Source: an uncultured Clostridia bacterium (GTDB lineage: Bacteria > Bacillota > Clostridia > TANB77 > CAG-508). From it: a DNA stretch of 49,476 bases. The notes below the pieces were generated by a model, which was given only the letters and a program-made list of their open reading frames with translations, did not search any database and was not told the DNA's origin. This document shows positions 35,622 to 44,775 of this stretch, piece after piece (positions within the stretch are counted from its first letter, which is position 1; the number at the start of each line of letters is the position of its first letter). The position numbers and the translations under genes were made by a program. The stretch is from assembly GCA_948934525.1 (NCBI GenBank), contig CAQZSK010000010.1, positions 1-49,476 of the forward strand, in the 5' to 3' direction.

Positions 35622-37419
35622 TTAAAATCCTGTTTTGGGTAACTTTTTTGGTGGAGTTATTAATTCTTTTTTTGGAATTGTTGGCTTCTTCTGATTTTCA
35701 ACTGTTATTTGTGTAGTTTTGCCCCATTGAATAGAAATATTCACATTTTCTCCAATTTTATAACCTTCTTTTGTTATAATTTCCCTTAATTCATATTCTC
35801 CAATAGGTAAATTATCTACAAAAATTTCACCATTTTTGTCAGTTGTATAAGTGCCAACTAATTTTTCTAGTTCCTTATCATATAACTCAAATGTAACATT
35901 ACTTAATACCATCTTATGATTATCTTTATCTACTTTATATAACTGCAGACTTCCCTTTTTCTTCTCATTCTTTATTTCTTGTATTTTAGTTTGGTTATAC
36001 TCAATTTCTACTTCTGTTGTTTCTGTTTTTAGTACATACTTCTGATTGGTTTCGGTTTCTTTTAATTGATATTTTCCTATCATTAAATTTTCAAATAAAA
36101 TTTCGCCATTTTTATCAGTCGTTCCCTCTTGCACTACATTACCATCTGTATCAATTAATTTAAAAGTGACACCTTCTACTGGTTCTTCTGTTTCTATATC
36201 TTCTTTTATAATTTTTAAATTTCCTCTTTTATAACTATTTGTAATTGTTTTTATAGTTGTTTTATTCCATTCAACTGTAATATCAAATTTTTCTGAATTT
36301 AAGATAAAATCTTCTCCTGTTGAAACCTCTCTAATTTGATATTTTCCTGTATATAATCCTTCAAAATTAGCAATACCTTCTTTATTTGTAATTGCTGTTG
36401 TTAATAAATTTCCATCTACGTCTAATAATTCAAACGTTACATTCTCAATTGGTATATTGGTTTCTTCACTTACCTTTTTTATTTGTATTTTACCTGTGTT
36501 AAAATCTGCATTTAGTTTTATATTTTTAGAAAACTCTCCATAAGCACTATAGGTAACAGCATAATCCTGAGTTCCTTTAATAGTTGTTACACCATAAAAA
36601 ATAGGATATGTTTTGCATTTTGCATTAATCACAATATCTATTTCTATTGCTTTGTTTGCTTGTTCTTTTGGAATCATCACTTTAAAGTTTTCTCCTGTTT
36701 TAAAAGAAGACTGTATTTGACCAATTTGGTTGGCAACAAAAAATCCACTCTTACCATCATTTAAAATCCTTACATCATATTGACCGATTTCTACATTAGC
36801 TACTACCTCATAAGTTTGAGAATAATACTCTTTTTCATCTACTAATTCTCCTTTTTTTACCACTTGCAATCCAGCCTCTTGCGGAACTTGCGTACCATAT
36901 AATCCTATGTTTTTCAACCTTTCTATTGCTTTTACTAGCTTATTTCCTTGTTCTGTAACACCTCGATATAAATCCATACTTCGGTTTAACATAACACAAT
37001 AAATAGCTTGTTTAGTAACAAAATATGCTTCACCTTCTGAGTCAACACCCATTTCTTTAGGAGTTTTATATGGATATCCATTTACAATGGTTCTCCATAT
37101 CTGTGTGTAATTAATATTACTATTTTTGACATCTTGTAATAATTCATCAATATCTACTCGATAATTTCCAGCTTCTTCTACTCCATCTTTTCCGATGACT
37201 AATACAATAAGCAGGATACGCTTTTTCATCTCCTTGATAATAAATATAATTTGCCTCTATGGTAAACCAAACTCCATTTTCATAAAATTGTACACCTGTC
37301 TCTATTGAACTACCCTTTTTTAAATTAGCATACTCTAACTTTGTAACTCCTAATACAACATTTTTGAATACAGATAGTAATATTATCATTAGTATCAATA
37401 TACTGATTATTTTTTTCAT
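35622..37419 (-). CDS. Thioester/SpaA-type LPxTG surface protein, +1 frameshift at a CGG codon
   Basis: I place the start at 37419 (AAGGAG upstream, signal peptide MKKIISILILMIILLSVF). Frame 0 reads YPAYCIS then breaks as HRKRW. Dropping the C of CGG at 37194-37192 (codon 76) continues HGKDGVEEAGNYRVDIDELL with no further break. The Cys in PAYC and the following TKQAIYCVM resemble a thioester domain (TED/Cys-Gln). Four Cna-B/SpaA repeats follow from about residue 320, each with an FExLDxxGN-like strand and GKYQLRE/KETE. The protein ends LPKTGF-stop, with no hydrophobic tail after the sorting motif. The sortase gene is 25 bases upstream. Role: covalent adhesion or pilus subunit. Confidence 0.82.
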
Positions 37420-37444
37420 TGTTTTCTTCTCCTTACTTTTAATT

Positions 37445-38026
37445 TTAAAATATATCTTTGGTTTCTGATACTTGTACTGCTTGTATACATCTTCTGTATT
37501 CTTTTCGATTTTCTTCACAGGTAATTAAAGTTATTCTATTATCTTTTGTACTTTCTATGTAACTCCAGTCTGTTTCTAAAATAACTTGATTGGTTTGTAC
37601 TTGATAAATTCTTTTTCCTTGTTTTGTGCAATAAATAATTTCGTCACCCAATTTTAGTACTTTAATCTTTTGAAAAAAGTTGCATTGATATCCTCTATTG
37701 TGACTTGCTAAACACACATTTCCATCCCAGTAATTAGACTCTTCAAAATGCCCTACTGCTTCTAATAAAACATTAGGATTAGTTCCTTCTTTAATGTGAA
37801 CATCTAAATTTAATTTTGGAATTTGAATTCTCCATTGATTTGATAAATTAGCCTGTATAATTTGTCTTTGTGTTTGATTTTCAATTGGAATTTTTTTAGA
37901 ATAAATAACTTTAGAATTTAAGTTATTACTTGAAAAAATTGTAAAATAAATTAAATAAAAAATAGTGAAAACGAAAATAGTAAGCACGAAACTCAAAAAA
38001 TCTAAGTTTCTTTTTGTATAACTCAT
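37445..38026 (-). CDS. Sortase, probably class D-like
   Basis: 193 residues with an N-terminal helix (about 10-32). The catalytic triad is visible: His in CLASHNRGYQ, Cys in ITLITCEENRKEYRR, and Arg in the same segment, with the TLxTC-like motif as ITLITC. Known: sortases join LPxTG proteins to the wall or to each other. It precedes the LPKTG protein by 25 bases, so that is the expected substrate. Confidence 0.88.
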   Translation of the reverse strand: MSYTKRNLDFLSFVLTIFVFTIFYLIYFTIFSSNNLNSKVIYSKKIPIENQTQRQIIQANLSNQWRIQIPKLNLDVHIKEGTNPNVLLEAVGHFEESNYWDGNVCLASHNRGYQCNFFQKIKVLKLGDEIIYCTKQGKRIYQVQTNQVILETDWSYIESTKDNRITLITCEENRKEYRRCIQAVQVSETKDIF

Positions 38027-38117
38027 TTCATATTTTATGCCTTCCTCTCTTTACATTTTTTAAAACTGCAATCTTAAATTGTTCCTATTCTACTATGTAC
38101 ATTCAAATTTGTAAAGA

Positions 38118-38146
38118 AAAATCGGTCGACATTATTCGACCAATTT
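38118..38146 (-). terminator. Terminator overlapping the histidine kinase stop codon
   Basis: ATCGGTCGA and TCGACCAAT form a stem with the stop codon TAA in the loop; on the minus strand TTTTTC follows. Confidence 0.65.
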
Positions 38147-39643
38147 TTTCTCGACTAGATTTGCATCAAAGTAAAATTCTACCCCATTTGGCTTATTTTT
38201 AACTCCATATGCATTTTTATAATTGTTTTGAATTGCTTTTACTAAAGATAATCCTATTCCACTTCCTCCATCTCCTCTATTTCTAGAACTATCTACCTTA
38301 TAGAATCTTCCCCAAATTCTATCTAACTCTTCTTCTGCAATTTGTTTTCCTGTGTTGAAAACATAAACTCTTACTTTTCCTTCTTGTAATTCAACGTTAA
38401 TTTCTATTTGCTTTTCGCCATCTCTTTCTTCACTATGCTTTACTGCATTAGTAAAATAATTAGTAACTATTTGATCAATATAGAAATCATCTGCCATTAT
38501 ATAAATCGGTTCTTTACGTTCAAATATAACCTCTATTCCTTTTTCTTCTATCATTACATGGCAATTTTGAATAACTCCCTGAATTAATTCTACTAAGTCA
38601 AATTCTTTATCATGAAATTCCCTTTTTCCATACTCTAGTTTCATAAGTTCTAATAATTGTTTTACTAAATTATCCATTTTGTTTGATTCATCTAAAATTA
38701 CTTCTGCATAAAACTTTCTAGATTCCTCATCAGTGTTAACATTCTCCACTAGTCCTTCTGCATATCCTTGAATTAAAGCAATTGGTGTTTTTAATTCATG
38801 AGATACATCTGAAATAAATTGCTTACGCATTTCATCTATTTTAGACTTTTCCTCAATGTCTTTTTCAAGCTCCTTATTATTATCTCGTAATTGCTTAATG
38901 GTCCCTTCTAGCTTATCAGACATTGTATTAATATTTTTACCTAGTTCATTTATTTCATCTCTAGAATCCTTTATACGATATTTCTTTGTAAAATCTAGTT
39001 TTGCCATTTTAGTAGTAATATCATTTAATTCTAAAATTGGCTCTGTAAATTTACGCGATATGATAGATACAGCTAATGCAGCTATAATAATAGTCAGTAG
39101 ACCTATAAGCATTAATACATTATTGGAAATCTTAACACTTTCTTCTATTGGTGCAACTGGAATTCTAATAAACAAACTATAACCATTCACTAAATTTCCA
39201 GTTAGCAAAATATAAGTTAAATTAGAGGTTTTATCATCCACTCTAGAAATTTGCATTTTTTCATCTTTATAAAGAACAGAACTGTCTTCTTGTTCTTTTA
39301 GCTGATTGCTACTTTGAATGCGATTTAAAGAAGACAAAAAATCTCTATCTGTTGTAAACAATATCAAATCTGTATCTGTTTTGATTAGAATATCAAAATT
39401 ATTAATAAAAGCACTTCTACGCAATTCATTTTCTAGATTGGTATTTAAGCTAGGTGATGCATAATAATTATTAATTTTATGATATAACTTCTTAACAGTA
39501 TTTGTTTTAGAATACACATAAAAATTTTCTAATACAATACTATTAATGAGGATTAAACAAAGCACTAAAAAGATAATCACAGCACATAGTACTGCGAATA
39601 ATCGAAATCGAACTGATTTAAATTTAGTCTTTAATTTTTCCAT
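38132..39643 (-). CDS. Membrane sensor histidine kinase (HAMP)
   Basis: 503 residues. Two transmembrane helices (about 13-35 and 170-192) flank an extracytoplasmic sensor domain. HAMP follows (about 193-245, ELNDITTKMAKLDF). The H-box is FISDVSHELKTPIALIQGYA, with N (YFTNAVKHSEE), G1 and G2 boxes (GGSGIGLSLVKAI). It starts 2 bases after the response-regulator stop, so it is co-translated. The signal is unknown. Confidence 0.93.
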   Translation of the reverse strand: MEKLKTKFKSVRFRLFAVLCAVIIFLVLCLILINSIVLENFYVYSKTNTVKKLYHKINNYYASPSLNTNLENELRRSAFINNFDILIKTDTDLILFTTDRDFLSSLNRIQSSNQLKEQEDSSVLYKDEKMQISRVDDKTSNLTYILLTGNLVNGYSLFIRIPVAPIEESVKISNNVLMLIGLLTIIIAALAVSIISRKFTEPILELNDITTKMAKLDFTKKYRIKDSRDEINELGKNINTMSDKLEGTIKQLRDNNKELEKDIEEKSKIDEMRKQFISDVSHELKTPIALIQGYAEGLVENVNTDEESRKFYAEVILDESNKMDNLVKQLLELMKLEYGKREFHDKEFDLVELIQGVIQNCHVMIEEKGIEVIFERKEPIYIMADDFYIDQIVTNYFTNAVKHSEERDGEKQIEINVELQEGKVRVYVFNTGKQIAEEELDRIWGRFYKVDSSRNRGDGGSGIGLSLVKAIQNNYKNAYGVKNKPNGVEFYFDANLVEKKLVE

Positions 39644-39645
39644 TT

Positions 39646-40323
39646 TTATTTTACCTCAAACTTATATCCTACTCCACGCATTGTTTCAATATATTTTCCT
39701 TTTTTCCCTAATTTATGACGAATTTTCTTAATATGGCTATCTATGGTTCTAGAATCTCCATAATAATCATAGTTCCATACATTATTTAAAATCTTGTCCC
39801 TTGATAATGCAATTCCTTGATTATCAATTAAATATTTTAACAATTCATACTCTCTTAAACTCATTTCAACTTGTTTATTATCTACTTTTACTGTTCTTCC
39901 TTCAGGGTCAATTGTAATCCCTCCATAATCTTTTACTTCTGTTTTATCGCCCATAGTTCTTTTTAAAATTGCTTCCACTCTTGCCACCAAAATTTTAGGA
40001 CTAAATGGCTTAGAAATATATTCATCTACTCCTAGCTCAAAACCAAATAATTCGTCCTGTTCTTCTCCTCTTGCAGTCAACATCATAATAGGAACTTTAG
40101 AAGTTTGCCTAATTTGACGAAGCACAGACCATCCATCTAACTTTGGCATCATGACATCTAATAATATTAAATTAATTTGATTTTGATTTTCTTCAAATAC
40201 ATTAAGTGCCTCTTCTCCGTCCCCTGCCTCTAAAACAGTATAACCTTTTTGTGTCAAAAAATCTTTAATCAATTTCCTCATTCTAGATTCATCATCTACT
40301 ACTAAAACAGTAATATTGTTCAT
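39646..40323 (-). CDS. OmpR-family response regulator
   Basis: 225 residues. The receiver has VVDDESRMRKLI, the phosphorylated Asp in LILLDVMMPKLDGWSVL, and KPFSPK. The winged-helix output domain has MSLREYELLKYLIDNQG and YYGDSRTIDSHIKKIRHKLG. It forms a two-component system with the adjacent kinase; position next to the sortase and LPxTG genes hints at cell-surface control. Confidence 0.95.
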   Translation of the reverse strand: MNNITVLVVDDESRMRKLIKDFLTQKGYTVLEAGDGEEALNVFEENQNQINLILLDVMMPKLDGWSVLRQIRQTSKVPIMMLTARGEEQDELFGFELGVDEYISKPFSPKILVARVEAILKRTMGDKTEVKDYGGITIDPEGRTVKVDNKQVEMSLREYELLKYLIDNQGIALSRDKILNNVWNYDYYGDSRTIDSHIKKIRHKLGKKGKYIETMRGVGYKFEVK

Positions 40324-40393
40324 CTCTTTTACCCTTTCGTCATTATTTTACTACTATTTTACAATTTTTTTATGTCCTAAGTGTGAACAGTTT

Positions 40394-41056
40394 CTAACTA
40401 TTTCGAGCAATAAGTGCCTTTATTTTTATGTCCTGCTCAGAAAACATTTTCTCATGTTCTGTTTCAATGTTTTCCCAAAACTCCAACTCTTGATGTAAAT
40501 CTCTAGTGGCTTTCTCTATTTTAAATCCTGTTTGTTCAAAATATCCAACACTTTCTTCAAATAAATTATCATCATCTGTTTTGAAATAAATATATCCATC
40601 TTTCTTCAAAATCTGCTTATATTTTTCTAACTGCCTTGTATGAGTTAATCTCTTTTTATGATGTTTTCCTCTAGGCCAGGGATTACAAAAATTGATATAA
40701 ATTCTATCTACTTCATCTTTTTCACTTAATATCATTAAAATACGTTCAATATCAAATCTAGTAAGAATTACATTGTCAATTTCCCTATTTTGTTCTTGAT
40801 AAACCTCTTCAACTTTTCTTTTTGCTAAGCCTAACATAGGATCTACTAAATCAATTCCTATATAATTATTTTCAGGATGCTTGCAAGCTATTTGTGAAAT
40901 AAATCCACCTTTTCCACAGCCTAATTCTACATATAAAGGTTGGTTTGGATTTGCAAATTCTTTTCTCCATTTACCAATTAATACTTCAGCATTTTCTCTA
41001 TAGAACTTACTTTCTTCTAATTCTTTTCTTGCCCAAGGTTTATACCTAATTCTCAT
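40394..41056 (-). CDS. trmB: tRNA (guanine-N7-)-methyltransferase
   Basis: 220 residues, typical length. It has VELGCGKGGFISQIA, NYIGIDLVDPML, INFCNPWPRGKHHKKRLTH and YFKTDDDNLFEES. It methylates G46 of tRNA at N7. It lies 10 bases downstream of plsC. Confidence 0.95.
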   Translation of the reverse strand: MRIRYKPWARKELEESKFYRENAEVLIGKWRKEFANPNQPLYVELGCGKGGFISQIACKHPENNYIGIDLVDPMLGLAKRKVEEVYQEQNREIDNVILTRFDIERILMILSEKDEVDRIYINFCNPWPRGKHHKKRLTHTRQLEKYKQILKKDGYIYFKTDDDNLFEESVGYFEQTGFKIEKATRDLHQELEFWENIETEHEKMFSEQDIKIKALIARNS

Positions 41057-41066
41057 TTTATTTCTC

Positions 41067-41651
41067 CTACTTTTCTGCTTTGATTAATAATTTTCTTACT
41101 TCATCTTCTAAAAATTGGTTTGCTTGTTTTACTTCCATACTTACTACATCAATTGGATCTCCAAATTCAATTCGTAATCCATGGAATGGTATATATCTTC
41201 CATAAATAGCAAAAGGAATTATTTTGCTATTGGTTTCTTTCGCCAATGTTACAGCTCCTCTTTTAAAAGGAAGCAACTGCTTTTCCGTATAATTTCTCGT
41301 TCCTTCTGGGAAAATTCCTACTACTTTATCTTGATCTAATATATCAATAGCTACTTTAAAAGAATCCTTATGTATTTTTCCACTATGAACTGGAAGTGTA
41401 CCTGCATGTTTCATGAAAAATCCTCTAATTCCAGTAAAGAACACATCTTTAGCTAAAAAATGAACTATTCTTCTTGTCCCACAACTTACTAAAACAGGGT
41501 CAAATAGCATTTTATGATTTCCTGCTAATATTATTCTTCCCTCTTTTGGAATTACTTTTTTATTGATAATTTTAGGCTGATAAACTATCTTTAACAAAAA
41601 AGAGGCTATTGGTTGTACTAACGTATACATCCAAGTAGATACCTTCTTCAT
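41067..41651 (-). CDS. plsC: 1-acyl-glycerol-3-phosphate acyltransferase
   Basis: 194 residues with the HxxxxD motif as GNHKMLFDPVLV and the substrate motif GIFPEGTRNY, with a single hydrophobic N-terminal region. It makes phosphatidic acid for membrane lipids. It is first of a pair with trmB. Confidence 0.9.
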   Translation of the reverse strand: MKKVSTWMYTLVQPIASFLLKIVYQPKIINKKVIPKEGRIILAGNHKMLFDPVLVSCGTRRIVHFLAKDVFFTGIRGFFMKHAGTLPVHSGKIHKDSFKVAIDILDQDKVVGIFPEGTRNYTEKQLLPFKRGAVTLAKETNSKIIPFAIYGRYIPFHGLRIEFGDPIDVVSMEVKQANQFLEDEVRKLLIKAEK

Positions 41652-41740
41652 ATTTCATCTCCTCACTTGCTTCTTAAGCATTGTGTAAAGCCATTTTAGC
41701 ATATTTTATAGTAATTGACAAGCTTCCTATCTAACAAAAA

Positions 41741-41783
41741 AAATGCACCCCTTTCACTTTCGCTACTAGTGATACATTTTCTT
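41741..41783 (-). terminator. Hairpin terminator between plsC and the GC-rich fragment
   Basis: AAAAATGCAC and GTGATACATTTT form an imperfect stem; on the minus strand a run of eight T follows. The remainder of 41784-41951 is AT-rich with no gene. Confidence 0.5.
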
Positions 41784-41951
41784 TTTTTATTTTACCAAAC
41801 TGGAAGGAATTATGTTTCTTTAATAATACAGCTATTCTTGAAAAATTCCTTAAAATTTTCCCCTCTGATACTATATTAACTTGGTCTATTCAAAGAAGTA
41901 TTACTTATTCACATAAACTATCTTATAGTTCATTCTCCACTTATAGCTACC

Positions 41952-42122
41952 TTAAAGTCCGGTGCCCACCACTGCTACTCCACGACCGTAGAAGTAGAAG
42001 CCAGCCCAAGCGCCGCCACCGAGAAAGGAGAAAACTCCACGGCCACCACATAAGAAGCCGCACCCAGCACTCTCAAGCCAGTAAGAGTCGCCAGTACCAT
42101 GCCAGTCTGCGCAGCTGGGACA
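41952..42122 (-). pseudogene. GC-rich, adenine-poor remnant resembling a C-type-lectin/DGR variable region
   Basis: An open stretch of 56 codons without a start codon, bounded upstream by TGA at 42125-42123. It reads CPSCADWHGTGDSYWLES, then GCGFLCGGRG and AWAGFYFYG, and ends VVGTGL. The order SYWLxS...GG...AGFYFY resembles the C-terminus of SUMF1/C-type-lectin proteins that serve as diversity-generating retroelement targets. The coding strand has only about eight A in the last 105 bases, although the surroundings are very A/T rich. No reverse transcriptase or template repeat is in the window. It is probably a truncated gene end. Confidence 0.45.
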
Positions 42123-42145
42123 TCATAACATAATCCCTAAATTTC

Positions 42146-42286
42146 TTAAGCTTCTACTTTTTGGAATTGATCTTTACCTGCTCCACATAATGGACATGTC
42201 CAATCTTCTGGTAATTCTTCCCATTTCACGCCTTGTTCTTCCTCATCATATACATATCCACATAATAAACAAACATACTTATTCAT
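42146..42286 (-). CDS. Rubredoxin
   Basis: 46 residues, start ATG at 42286 after ATAGGAGGTAGA. Two iron-binding pairs are seen: CLLCGYVYDE and CPLCGAGKDQF, with PEDWTCPLCG between. It is a single-iron electron carrier. With rubrerythrin 60 bases upstream in the same direction, it fits a peroxide-reduction pair for an anaerobe. Confidence 0.96.
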   Translation of the reverse strand: MNKYVCLLCGYVYDEEEQGVKWEELPEDWTCPLCGAGKDQFQKVEA

Positions 42287-42346
42287 TATTTCTACCTCCT
42301 ATCTAAACATTTCTTTCATTATATACTTTCTTTCATATTTTATTCT

Positions 42347-42898
42347 TTAATTTCCGAAATATCTTTTTAATAAACCATCAAATCCTCTTCCATGACGTGC
42401 TTCATCCTTACACATTTCATGTACTGTATCATGGATGGCATCATATCCAAGCTCTTTTGCTCTTGTAGCAAGCATTTTTTTACCATCACAAGCACCATGT
42501 TCCGCCATTGCTCTTAAACTAACATTCTTTTTTGTATCTGGATAAACAACTTCTCCTAATAGTTCAGCAAATTTAGCTGCATGCTCTGCTTCTTCCCAAG
42601 CATATCTTTTGAAAGCTTCTGCTATCTCTGGATAACCATCTCTATCAGCTTGACGGCTCATAGCAATGTACATACCTACTTCTGTACATTCTCCCATAAA
42701 ATTATCTTCTAACCCTTTTACTACTTCTTCATCTAATCCTTGAGCAACACCAATTCTGTGTTCATCTGTATAACTTTTCTCTTCTGTTTCTTGTTTTAAT
42801 TCAAATTTATCTTGACTTGCTCCACATTGTGGACATTTTTCTGGAGCCTCTTCTCCAAAGTGAACATAACCACATATTTTACATACATATGCTTTCAT
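42347..42898 (-). CDS. Reverse rubrerythrin (rubredoxin-first)
   Basis: 183 residues. A rubredoxin-like domain is at the N-terminus (CKICGYVHFGEEAPEKCPQC), and the ferritin-like diiron domain follows (MGECTEVGMYIAMSRQ, AWEEAEHAAKFAELL, MCKDEARHGRGFDG). The domain order is that of reverse rubrerythrins of Clostridia, which reduce peroxide and oxygen using NADH-linked donors. Confidence 0.93.
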   Translation of the reverse strand: MKAYVCKICGYVHFGEEAPEKCPQCGASQDKFELKQETEEKSYTDEHRIGVAQGLDEEVVKGLEDNFMGECTEVGMYIAMSRQADRDGYPEIAEAFKRYAWEEAEHAAKFAELLGEVVYPDTKKNVSLRAMAEHGACDGKKMLATRAKELGYDAIHDTVHEMCKDEARHGRGFDGLLKRYFGN

Positions 42899-43049
42899 AT
42901 TTTTTCCTCCTTAATTATTCTATAATTTAAAATCGTTTTTTATTGTAATTGATTTAAAATAAAATTGCAATATTTTTATAAAATTTTACTTTTATTAATA
43001 GTTATTTTATTTTAAATTTTTTTCATTTTTTATACAAATTTGTCAAAAT

Positions 43050-43071
43050 TTGTGATATACTGTTTTCACAA
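43050..43071. promoter_or_regulatory. Inverted repeat over the -10 box of the 43098 gene
   Basis: TTGTGA (43050-43055) and TCACAA (43066-43071) flank TATACT (43056-43061). AAATTTGT also occurs twice just upstream. It may be an operator. It does not match the Rex spacing, so I do not name the regulator. The divergent rubrerythrin gene lies 150 bases away. Confidence 0.4.
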
Positions 43072-43097
43072 ATGATAATAAATTCGGAGGTAATATT

Positions 43098-43364
43098 ATG
43101 AATTTTAACAAATGTAGTCGTTGTGGCTGTTTCTTTATGTCTGATACTAGTGTATGTCCTAATTGTCAGCCTAAAGATCAACATGAAATGGGTCAATTAA
43201 AAAATTTTTTAGAGGAAAACACATCTCAAATTAATATAGATAACTTATCTGCCTCTACTGGAATTACAGTAAAAAATTTAAATCGTTTCCTTTCTCAAGA
43301 ACAATTTGCAAATTTTTCTGGGCAAGTTCAAGGAAATTCTGAAAATATAGGAATTCAATTATAA
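43098..43364 (+). CDS. Small zinc-ribbon protein, YvyF-like
   Basis: 88 residues, start after CGGAGGT. A four-cysteine ribbon (CSRCGCFFMSDTSVCPNC) is followed by a helix-turn-helix-like part (LSASTGITVKNLNRFLSQ). It resembles the flagellar operon protein YvyF/TIGR03826, but no flagellar genes are here, so another regulatory role is likely. A strong terminator follows. Confidence 0.75.
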   Translation: MNFNKCSRCGCFFMSDTSVCPNCQPKDQHEMGQLKNFLEENTSQINIDNLSASTGITVKNLNRFLSQEQFANFSGQVQGNSENIGIQL

Positions 43365-43421
43365 AAAAAATATAATTTGTTATAGAGAATACTTTTACTC
43401 TAAATAACAAATTATATTTTT
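43364..43421. terminator. Long bidirectional terminator between 43098 gene and pdp
   Basis: AATATAATTTGTTAT and ATAACAAATTATATT form a long perfect stem with A and T runs outside, serving two convergent genes. Confidence 0.85.
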
Positions 43422-44719
43422 TATATAACCTTTAAAATGCCACTCTTTTTTTCTATTCTTTCTTCTATAATTTCATAACAATTTAGCAATTGATTTATAG
43501 CTTCTTTTCCCTTTTCTTCACTATTGGCATGAATATATGCTAGTACTTCCCCTTCTCTTACATAATCTCCTATTTTCTTTTTCAAAATAATGCCTACTGC
43601 TGGATCAATGCAATCTTCTTTTTTCATCCTTCCGGCTCCTAAATACATAGATACTTCTCCTACGCTTTTTGCATCTAGTGTTTTTACATATCCTTTTTCT
43701 GTTGCAAGTACTGGCATTACATATTTTGCTTTTGGTAATAATTCTAAATTTTCAATACAAGAAATATCTCCACCTTGTATTTGTATTAATTCTTTTAACT
43801 TTTGAAACGCTTCTCCTTTTTGGATTTGTGTTAACATTTTTTGCTTATTTTCTTCTATGTTATCTCCCTTACCTGCTAGTTTTATCATATATGCACCTAA
43901 AGTTAACACTACTTCTTGTACATCTGCTGCCATTTTCCCTCTTAACGCTTGAACAGCTTCAATCACTTCTAAAGAATTTCCTACCGATTCTCCTAAAGGC
44001 TCTTCCATAGAAGTAATTATACATACAGTTTCCTTTTTGGCTAATTCTCCAATTTTTTTCATGGTTTCAGCCAATTGTATAGCTTGACTTAAACTCTTCA
44101 TAAAAGCTCCACTTCCACAAGTTACATCAAGCACAATCTTATTTGCCCCTGCTGCTATTTTTTTACTCATAATGCTAGAACTGATTAGTGGTATGCTTTC
44201 TGTTGCTGCAATTGTATCACGTAAAGCATATAGTTTTTTATCAGCTGGTGCTAAATTCAAGGTTTGCCCCATTAAACTAATCCCTATGTTGCCTACATTT
44301 TTTCTAAATTCTTCTATTGTAATATTGGTCTGATATCCCGATATCGACTCTAACTTATCAATTGTTCCTCCTGTATAGCCTAACCCCCTTCCAGACATTT
44401 TAGCAACTGGAATTCCTAAAGAGGCTATAATTGGAGCCAAGATCAGTGTAGCCTTATCTCCTATACCACCAGTACTATGTTTATCCACTACAGTTCCAAA
44501 TCCTGATAAATCTAAAATATCTCCAGAATGAGCCATTGCCAATGTTAAATTTGTTGTTTCTTCCTCATTCATTCCATTGATGTAAATTGCCATTGTTAAT
44601 GCTGCTGCTTGATAATCTGGAATAATTCCATTTGTATAATTAGTTACAAAATATACGATTTCTTCTTTGGTTAGTTCTTTTTTATCTCTTTTTTTTGCAA
44701 TAATCTCTTGTATATTCAC
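43421..44719 (-). CDS. pdp: Pyrimidine-nucleoside phosphorylase
   Basis: 432 residues. It has the thymidine/pyrimidine phosphorylase signature SGRGLGYTGGTIDKLES, with DKHSTGGIGDKATL and GQTLNLAPADKKLYALRD, and the C-terminal lipoyl-like barrel (GVGIILKKKIGDYVREGE-like). It splits uridine or thymidine to base and (deoxy)ribose-1-phosphate. It lies 56 bases downstream of rnhB. Confidence 0.94.
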   Translation of the reverse strand: MNIQEIIAKKRDKKELTKEEIVYFVTNYTNGIIPDYQAAALTMAIYINGMNEEETTNLTLAMAHSGDILDLSGFGTVVDKHSTGGIGDKATLILAPIIASLGIPVAKMSGRGLGYTGGTIDKLESISGYQTNITIEEFRKNVGNIGISLMGQTLNLAPADKKLYALRDTIAATESIPLISSSIMSKKIAAGANKIVLDVTCGSGAFMKSLSQAIQLAETMKKIGELAKKETVCIITSMEEPLGESVGNSLEVIEAVQALRGKMAADVQEVVLTLGAYMIKLAGKGDNIEENKQKMLTQIQKGEAFQKLKELIQIQGGDISCIENLELLPKAKYVMPVLATEKGYVKTLDAKSVGEVSMYLGAGRMKKEDCIDPAVGIILKKKIGDYVREGEVLAYIHANSEEKGKEAINQLLNCYEIIEERIEKKSGILKVI

Positions 44720-44775
44720 ACGTTTTTCCTCCTGTTTTTTCTTTTATTGTATATAGATAACATTTGAAATTGTAA

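Noticed and set aside
37420..37518. Longer start for the LPxTG protein, overlapping the sortase gene
   Set aside because: The added residues are hydrophilic, and the signal peptide plus AAGGAG fit the ATG at 37419.
41952..42122. A complete diversity-generating retroelement
   Set aside because: No reverse transcriptase, accessory gene or template repeat is in the window; only an orphan fragment is supported.
43050..43071. Rex-type redox operator near rubrerythrin
   Set aside because: The half-sites match TTGTGA/TCACAA but the spacing is longer than Rex boxes allow, so it is listed only as an inverted repeat.
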